From Mucilaginibacter sp. (GTDB taxonomy: Bacteria; Bacteroidota; Bacteroidia; Sphingobacteriales; Sphingobacteriaceae), in the NCBI GenBank assembly GCA_028288285.1, contig JAQBNZ010000198.1, forward strand, positions 1 through 32,013: a DNA stretch of 32,013 nt. Reading direction: 5' to 3'. The notes beneath the pieces were generated by a model. The model made no database searches. It was not told the origin of the DNA and worked only from the letters and a program-made list of their open reading frames with translations. Below are positions 27,356 through 32,013 of this stretch, one piece after another (the first letter of the stretch is position 1; each line of letters begins with the position of its first letter). A program made the translations under genes and the position numbers.

Positions 27356-27398
27356 AAATAAAAGAGCCGCATAGTTTAACTATGCGGCTCTTTTATTT
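27356..27398. terminator. Bidirectional terminator, near-perfect 43-bp palindrome
   Basis: AAATAAAAGAGCCGCATAGTT-T-AACTATGCGGCTCTTTTATTT: perfect 21-bp arms between convergent genes. Confidence 0.95.
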
Positions 27399-27412
27399 GT
27401 AATGCTTAAAGC

Positions 27413-30400
27413 TTATGCTTCGGCTACTTCTAATTGTTCTGGTTCTTTTACTTTTTCTTTTTTGCCAAAGAAATAGTTTTTCATGTTAACACGGATGATA
27501 TACATACATGGTACCAGTATTAAAGTAATAATTGTGGCGAAGCCTAAACCAAAGATCATTGTCCACGCTAATGGGCCCCAGAAGGCCACGTTATCACCAC
27601 CAAAGTGAATGTGTGGTTGAAAATGGGTAAACAAGCCAACAAAATCAATGTTAAAGCCTACTGCCAAAGGTATTAAACCTAATATGGCTGCAGTAGCAGT
27701 TAAAAGTACCGGTGTCATACGAGTATGGCCGGCCTCAACAACCGCATCATGCAGGTTTACACCCTGCTCTATCAGCATATCGGTAAACTCTACCAGTAAT
27801 ATACCGTTACGTACCACTACCCCCGCCAGTGCTATAATACCAATACCCGTCATTACTATAGCCATGGTCATTCCAAAAATACTTACACCCAGGAACACGC
27901 CAATGATACTCAAGAATATCTCGCTGATAATAATAAACGTTTTACCTATTGAGTTAAACTGTATCATCAGGATAATTAATATTAAACCAAATGATGTTGC
28001 CATTGCTCCAGCCAGAAAGTTTACAGCTTCCATCTGGTCTTCCTGGCCGCCACCTTGCCTAATGATAATACTTTCATCCTTATTAAAGTTTTTAATAGCT
28101 CTTAAAATATTGGCGTTCACATCGTTGGGATTATAAGGTTTTATAACGCTTGAGCCCAATGTTAGTACCCTGCGTTGTTGCTTACGCTTAATGTTACTGA
28201 AAGTATTGGTATACCTGATATCAGTAAAGGCAGATATAGGCACCTGGCGTATAGCACCACCGGTAGCTAAATCACGGTAGGTTATTTTTAAGTTACGCAA
28301 TTCATCAATATTACCACGCTGCTCGGCCATGGCCCTCACTTTTATCTGGTAATCATCCTCTTTCGTATTCCTGAAATCGGCTGCTTTAGCACCAAATATG
28401 GCGGTACCCAAATTCTGGTTTATTTGTGAAGTGCTTATACCTTCTCGGTTTGCCCTTTCACGGTCAATATCAAATACAATATCCGGCTTGTCGTTTTGCA
28501 CGTCGGCCACAAGGTTTTCAATACCGGCAATATTTTGTTTATCAAGGTAAGTTTTTAAACGGCTACCTGTTTTTACCAGCGAATCTAAATTATCACCAAT
28601 AATTTCAATACTGATATCTTTTTGCACCGGTGGACCGCCGGCCTCTTGCGCCACAGCAATTTTAACACCCGGCAAGCCTTGTACCGCTTTACGGATATTA
28701 GTTAAAACAGCTTTAGTATCCTTGCCTTTCCGTTTGCCAAATTCAACAAAGGCAACAGTTACTTTACCTTTGTTCTGGTAATCGCCCTGGTCTTCATCCT
28801 GCGGATCTGTAACACCTTTTGTAACGTTTGATATAATAGACGATACAATGTCTTTATCAGACTCAACTACTTTAGCTACCCTTTGTTCTATTTTCTTGGT
28901 TACCTCGTTGGTGGTAGCCTGGTCTGTACCTATTGGCAAGGTAATGTACACATAGGCAAAGTTAGGATCGCCAGATGGAAAAAATACTGGTGTTTTACCT
29001 ATTGTTACTAACAACACAATCGACAGAAAAAATAATCCAAACGTGCCTGCTAACATAGTAAGCGGTCTTTGTACAGCTTTTTCCAACAATGTGGCATACC
29101 ATTGTTGGAATTTTGGCCATGCATTGTTCTGGAACCTGTCTATCACTTTTAACAGGAAGAAGTGGTTAAGCAGGTATAATACCATAATTAAAGCCACAAA
29201 ATTACCTATACCTATATTTATCCAGTAACCAACAGCGGCTGCTATTGCCAAATAGATCATAGCGCGTTTGGTTGGTTTATCAAATTTTGGATTATCATGC
29301 TCACCTTTATGGTGTGGTTTCATAAAATCAACCGCGAATACCGGGTTCATAATATAGGCCACAACTAACGATGCCAATAAGGTAATAATAAGCGTTATTG
29401 GTAAAAAGAACATAAACTCGCCTATTATACTATTCCAGAAAGCTAATGGTACAAACGGTGCCAGTGTTGTCATGGTACCTGAAAATACCGGTAAAAACAC
29501 CTCGCCTGCAGCAATTTTAGCGGCTTCTTTAATTGGCACCCTGCCGTTGTCAAAAATACGGTGCGTGTTCTCAATCACCACAATGGCATCATCTACCACA
29601 ATACCCAAGGCAAGCAGGAACGAGAACAGCACAATCATATTTAATGTAAACCCTATCCATGGCATTACCATAAATGCGATAAAGCAGGATAACGGTACTG
29701 ATAGCGCCACAAATATGGCGTTGGTAGTACCCATAAAAAACATGAGGATAACAGTTACCAGTATGAAACCAATAATGATGGTATTGATCAAATCATTAAG
29801 GGTTGTACGCGTTTTATCAGACTGATCTCCGGTTACGGTAATATTTAATCCTTTAGGGAAAACGCTTTTCTGTTTTGCCTTAATCAGTTCATTTATTTTA
29901 TCTGACGCCTGAATAAGGTTTTCGCCCGCTCTTTTACTTACGTTAAGTGTAATTACATTTTTAAATTTCGAATTTTCGGGCGTTTTTAAACGGGCGTAGC
30001 TCTCCTGCTCTAAAAATGCATCTTTAACTTCGGCAATGTCACGTAAATAAACGGCCTGGCCCTTAGGGTTCCTGATAGCCATTGCAGCTACCTCATCGGC
30101 ACTTTTAAAATCTTGCTTAATATCAATACTCCGTCGAACACCATCGGTTTTAATTGTACCGGCAGATGATAAAATGTTTTCGTTACCAACAGCCTGTATA
30201 ATGTCGTTAAAGCTTATCTGTGCTGCTGCCATTTTATTCATGTCGACATTGATCTGTATCTCCGGCGTTAAGGCACCCACCTCATCTACTTTTGAGATCT
30301 CCTTAAAACTTTCAATATCATCCTTTAAAACATCGGCATACTCTTTTAAACGCTTCAGGTCATAATCGCCAGAAATGTTGATGTACAGAATTGGCAAATC

Positions 30401-30832
30401 AGCAATATTAACATCTGATACAACAGGCTCTTTAAAATTATTGTCGTTTTGCGGCAAATCCTGCTTGGCTTTATCAACCGCATCCTGCACATCTATCTTT
30501 GCATCTTTTATCTTTACGTTGGCCTGAAATTCTGCCGTAATAATAGATACGTTCTGCACCGAATTGGATGTTACTTTTTTAAGGCCCTTAAGAGATTTTA
30601 GCTTCTTCTCTAATTGCCTGGTAACCAAGTTCTCTACGTTTTGGGGCGATTGTCCCAAAAATGTTGTTGTGATAAATATTTTCGGTATCTCTATATCCGG
30701 AAAGTTTTCTTTCGGCAGGTTATTATAGCTTACCAAACCTAATGCAGTGATCAAAAATATGAGCACGTAAATGGCGGTTTTGTTATCTATGGCCCAGCTT
30801 GAGGGGCCAAATTCTTTCTTTAGATCTTTCAT
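27413..30832 (-). CDS. RND efflux transporter permease subunit (AcrB/HAE-like)
   Basis: 1139 aa; ALGIVVDDAIVVIENTHRI, LAGVVVRNGILLVEFTDMLIEQG. Confidence 0.95.
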   Translation of the reverse strand: MKDLKKEFGPSSWAIDNKTAIYVLIFLITALGLVSYNNLPKENFPDIEIPKIFITTTFLGQSPQNVENLVTRQLEKKLKSLKGLKKVTSNSVQNVSIITAEFQANVKIKDAKIDVQDAVDKAKQDLPQNDNNFKEPVVSDVNIADLPILYINISGDYDLKRLKEYADVLKDDIESFKEISKVDEVGALTPEIQINVDMNKMAAAQISFNDIIQAVGNENILSSAGTIKTDGVRRSIDIKQDFKSADEVAAMAIRNPKGQAVYLRDIAEVKDAFLEQESYARLKTPENSKFKNVITLNVSKRAGENLIQASDKINELIKAKQKSVFPKGLNITVTGDQSDKTRTTLNDLINTIIIGFILVTVILMFFMGTTNAIFVALSVPLSCFIAFMVMPWIGFTLNMIVLFSFLLALGIVVDDAIVVIENTHRIFDNGRVPIKEAAKIAAGEVFLPVFSGTMTTLAPFVPLAFWNSIIGEFMFFLPITLIITLLASLVVAYIMNPVFAVDFMKPHHKGEHDNPKFDKPTKRAMIYLAIAAAVGYWINIGIGNFVALIMVLYLLNHFFLLKVIDRFQNNAWPKFQQWYATLLEKAVQRPLTMLAGTFGLFFLSIVLLVTIGKTPVFFPSGDPNFAYVYITLPIGTDQATTNEVTKKIEQRVAKVVESDKDIVSSIISNVTKGVTDPQDEDQGDYQNKGKVTVAFVEFGKRKGKDTKAVLTNIRKAVQGLPGVKIAVAQEAGGPPVQKDISIEIIGDNLDSLVKTGSRLKTYLDKQNIAGIENLVADVQNDKPDIVFDIDRERANREGISTSQINQNLGTAIFGAKAADFRNTKEDDYQIKVRAMAEQRGNIDELRNLKITYRDLATGGAIRQVPISAFTDIRYTNTFSNIKRKQQRRVLTLGSSVIKPYNPNDVNANILRAIKNFNKDESIIIRQGGGQEDQMEAVNFLAGAMATSFGLILIILMIQFNSIGKTFIIISEIFLSIIGVFLGVSIFGMTMAIVMTGIGIIALAGVVVRNGILLVEFTDMLIEQGVNLHDAVVEAGHTRMTPVLLTATAAILGLIPLAVGFNIDFVGLFTHFQPHIHFGGDNVAFWGPLAWTMIFGLGFATIITLILVPCMYIIRVNMKNYFFGKKEKVKEPEQLEVAEA

Positions 30833-30856
30833 ATGTAATAGATCAGATTGTTAAAA

Positions 30857-31960
30857 TTAATTTGCAGACTGTAAAACCTTTACCTTATCGCCATCTTCAA
30901 TATCTGCAGCGCCCTCGGTAATTAATTGTTCGCCAGCCTTTAAGCCAGATAACACCTCAGATTGGCCCCCATAAGTAGTGCCAATTTTAATGGCTTTACG
31001 CTTAGCTGTGCCATTTTCGTTCACAAATACGTAGTCGCCTTCTTCTGATTTCTGAACTGCTCTTACAGGAACCACTATAGCGTTTGTTTTTGAATAGTTA
31101 GCTATTTTAATAATAGCCGTCATGTTAGGGCGAAGCGTTTTGCGTACAGGTAACTTAACTTCTACCGCGAAACTACGTGAAGTAGGATCAATAGCTTTAG
31201 CTGCAAAAGTTACTTTAGTGATTATAGAATCTTTAGCATCAGGTACTAAAATTTTAACCACATTACCTGTTCCTACAGTGCCCGCATATGTTTCAGGAAC
31301 ATCAGCCTTAACTTTTAAAACATCAGCATTAACAATACGTATACCTGTAGTACCCGGCTGTGCAACCTGGCCCAGCTTAAGATCCATTTGATCAATAGTA
31401 CCATTTATAGGGGATGTAATACGATACAAGTTTGCCTGCGAGCGTAAAGCAGCTAATGCTTTTTTGCTTGACTGTAAGTTAGTTTGAGCTTGTAAGAACT
31501 GCACTTCGGTACCAATTTTCTGATCCCAAAGATTTTTCTGGCGCTGATATAAAGTTTGGTTTAAACTAACCTGTGCTTCGGTCTGCGCTATGTTTTGTTG
31601 CATTACACTATTATCCAACTGTACTAAAACCTGGCCTTGTGATACATGCTGGCCCGGCTTTACATATATTGCTGTAATAGTACCCGGTGATTGCGGGTAA
31701 GCAATAACGTTATCCTGCGCATCAATTTTACCTTGTATTTGTATATAGTTAATAAACGAACCGGCTTTAACTTCAATTGTGCTAACATCAGTAGTTTTTG
31801 CAACTTCTGTAGTACCAACTTCTGCCTGCAGTTTTATGATCTTGGCATTTATGTCTTGCTGCTGCTTTTGCAGATCGGCAAGCTCTGTTTTTTTATCTAT
31901 CGGTTTACTTGAGCATGCTGCCAAAAGTAATATTACCGGTATGTATAATAATTTTTTCAT
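30857..31960 (-). CDS. RND efflux periplasmic adaptor (MFP) lipoprotein
   Basis: 367 aa; lipobox LLAACSSK, VKPGQHVSQGQVLVQLDNS, GTIDQMDLKLGQVAQPG. Confidence 0.93.
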   Translation of the reverse strand: MKKLLYIPVILLLAACSSKPIDKKTELADLQKQQQDINAKIIKLQAEVGTTEVAKTTDVSTIEVKAGSFINYIQIQGKIDAQDNVIAYPQSPGTITAIYVKPGQHVSQGQVLVQLDNSVMQQNIAQTEAQVSLNQTLYQRQKNLWDQKIGTEVQFLQAQTNLQSSKKALAALRSQANLYRITSPINGTIDQMDLKLGQVAQPGTTGIRIVNADVLKVKADVPETYAGTVGTGNVVKILVPDAKDSIITKVTFAAKAIDPTSRSFAVEVKLPVRKTLRPNMTAIIKIANYSKTNAIVVPVRAVQKSEEGDYVFVNENGTAKRKAIKIGTTYGGQSEVLSGLKAGEQLITEGAADIEDGDKVKVLQSAN

Positions 31961-32013
31961 GTTGTTTATATATAGTGGGTTTAGTGTGTTTGTTATTGAA
32001 TTCTTCCGTATGC

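Overview
Chromosomal window that looks like a Bacteroidota genome, probably a Sphingobacteriaceae/Mucilaginibacter-like relative (inferred from gene content and protein style; no search was run). It opens with the 3' part of an SRP RNA. Next is an arginine-biosynthesis cluster: GNAT acyltransferase, argG, cupin, argC, argD, argF'-type transcarbamylase, then argB-proC. The cluster is split by a PaiB-like gene and a minus-strand CPA1 antiporter / NDH-2 pair. The rest is mostly housekeeping: S9 peptidase, gpmA, acetate transporter, OmpA-family protein, metZ-like enzyme, OsmC and DinB proteins, SpmA/SpmB-like fusion, TetR, and an RND efflux pair. No phage, transposase, CRISPR or toxin system was recognised. 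The most interesting signals are non-coding. (1) A 97-bp tandem repeat (3 full units plus a partial) after proC, each full unit encoding two hairpins, with a compensatory base-pair change and a GNRA loop kept in every copy. (2) An untracked 41-codon ORF upstream of the arg genes with an Arg-Arg-Arg run, preceded by a perfect 8-bp inverted repeat: a candidate arginine leader/attenuator and operator. (3) Several different palindromic REPIN/MITE-like elements between genes. (4) A residue-90 Val in the transcarbamylase that points to succinylated arginine intermediates.
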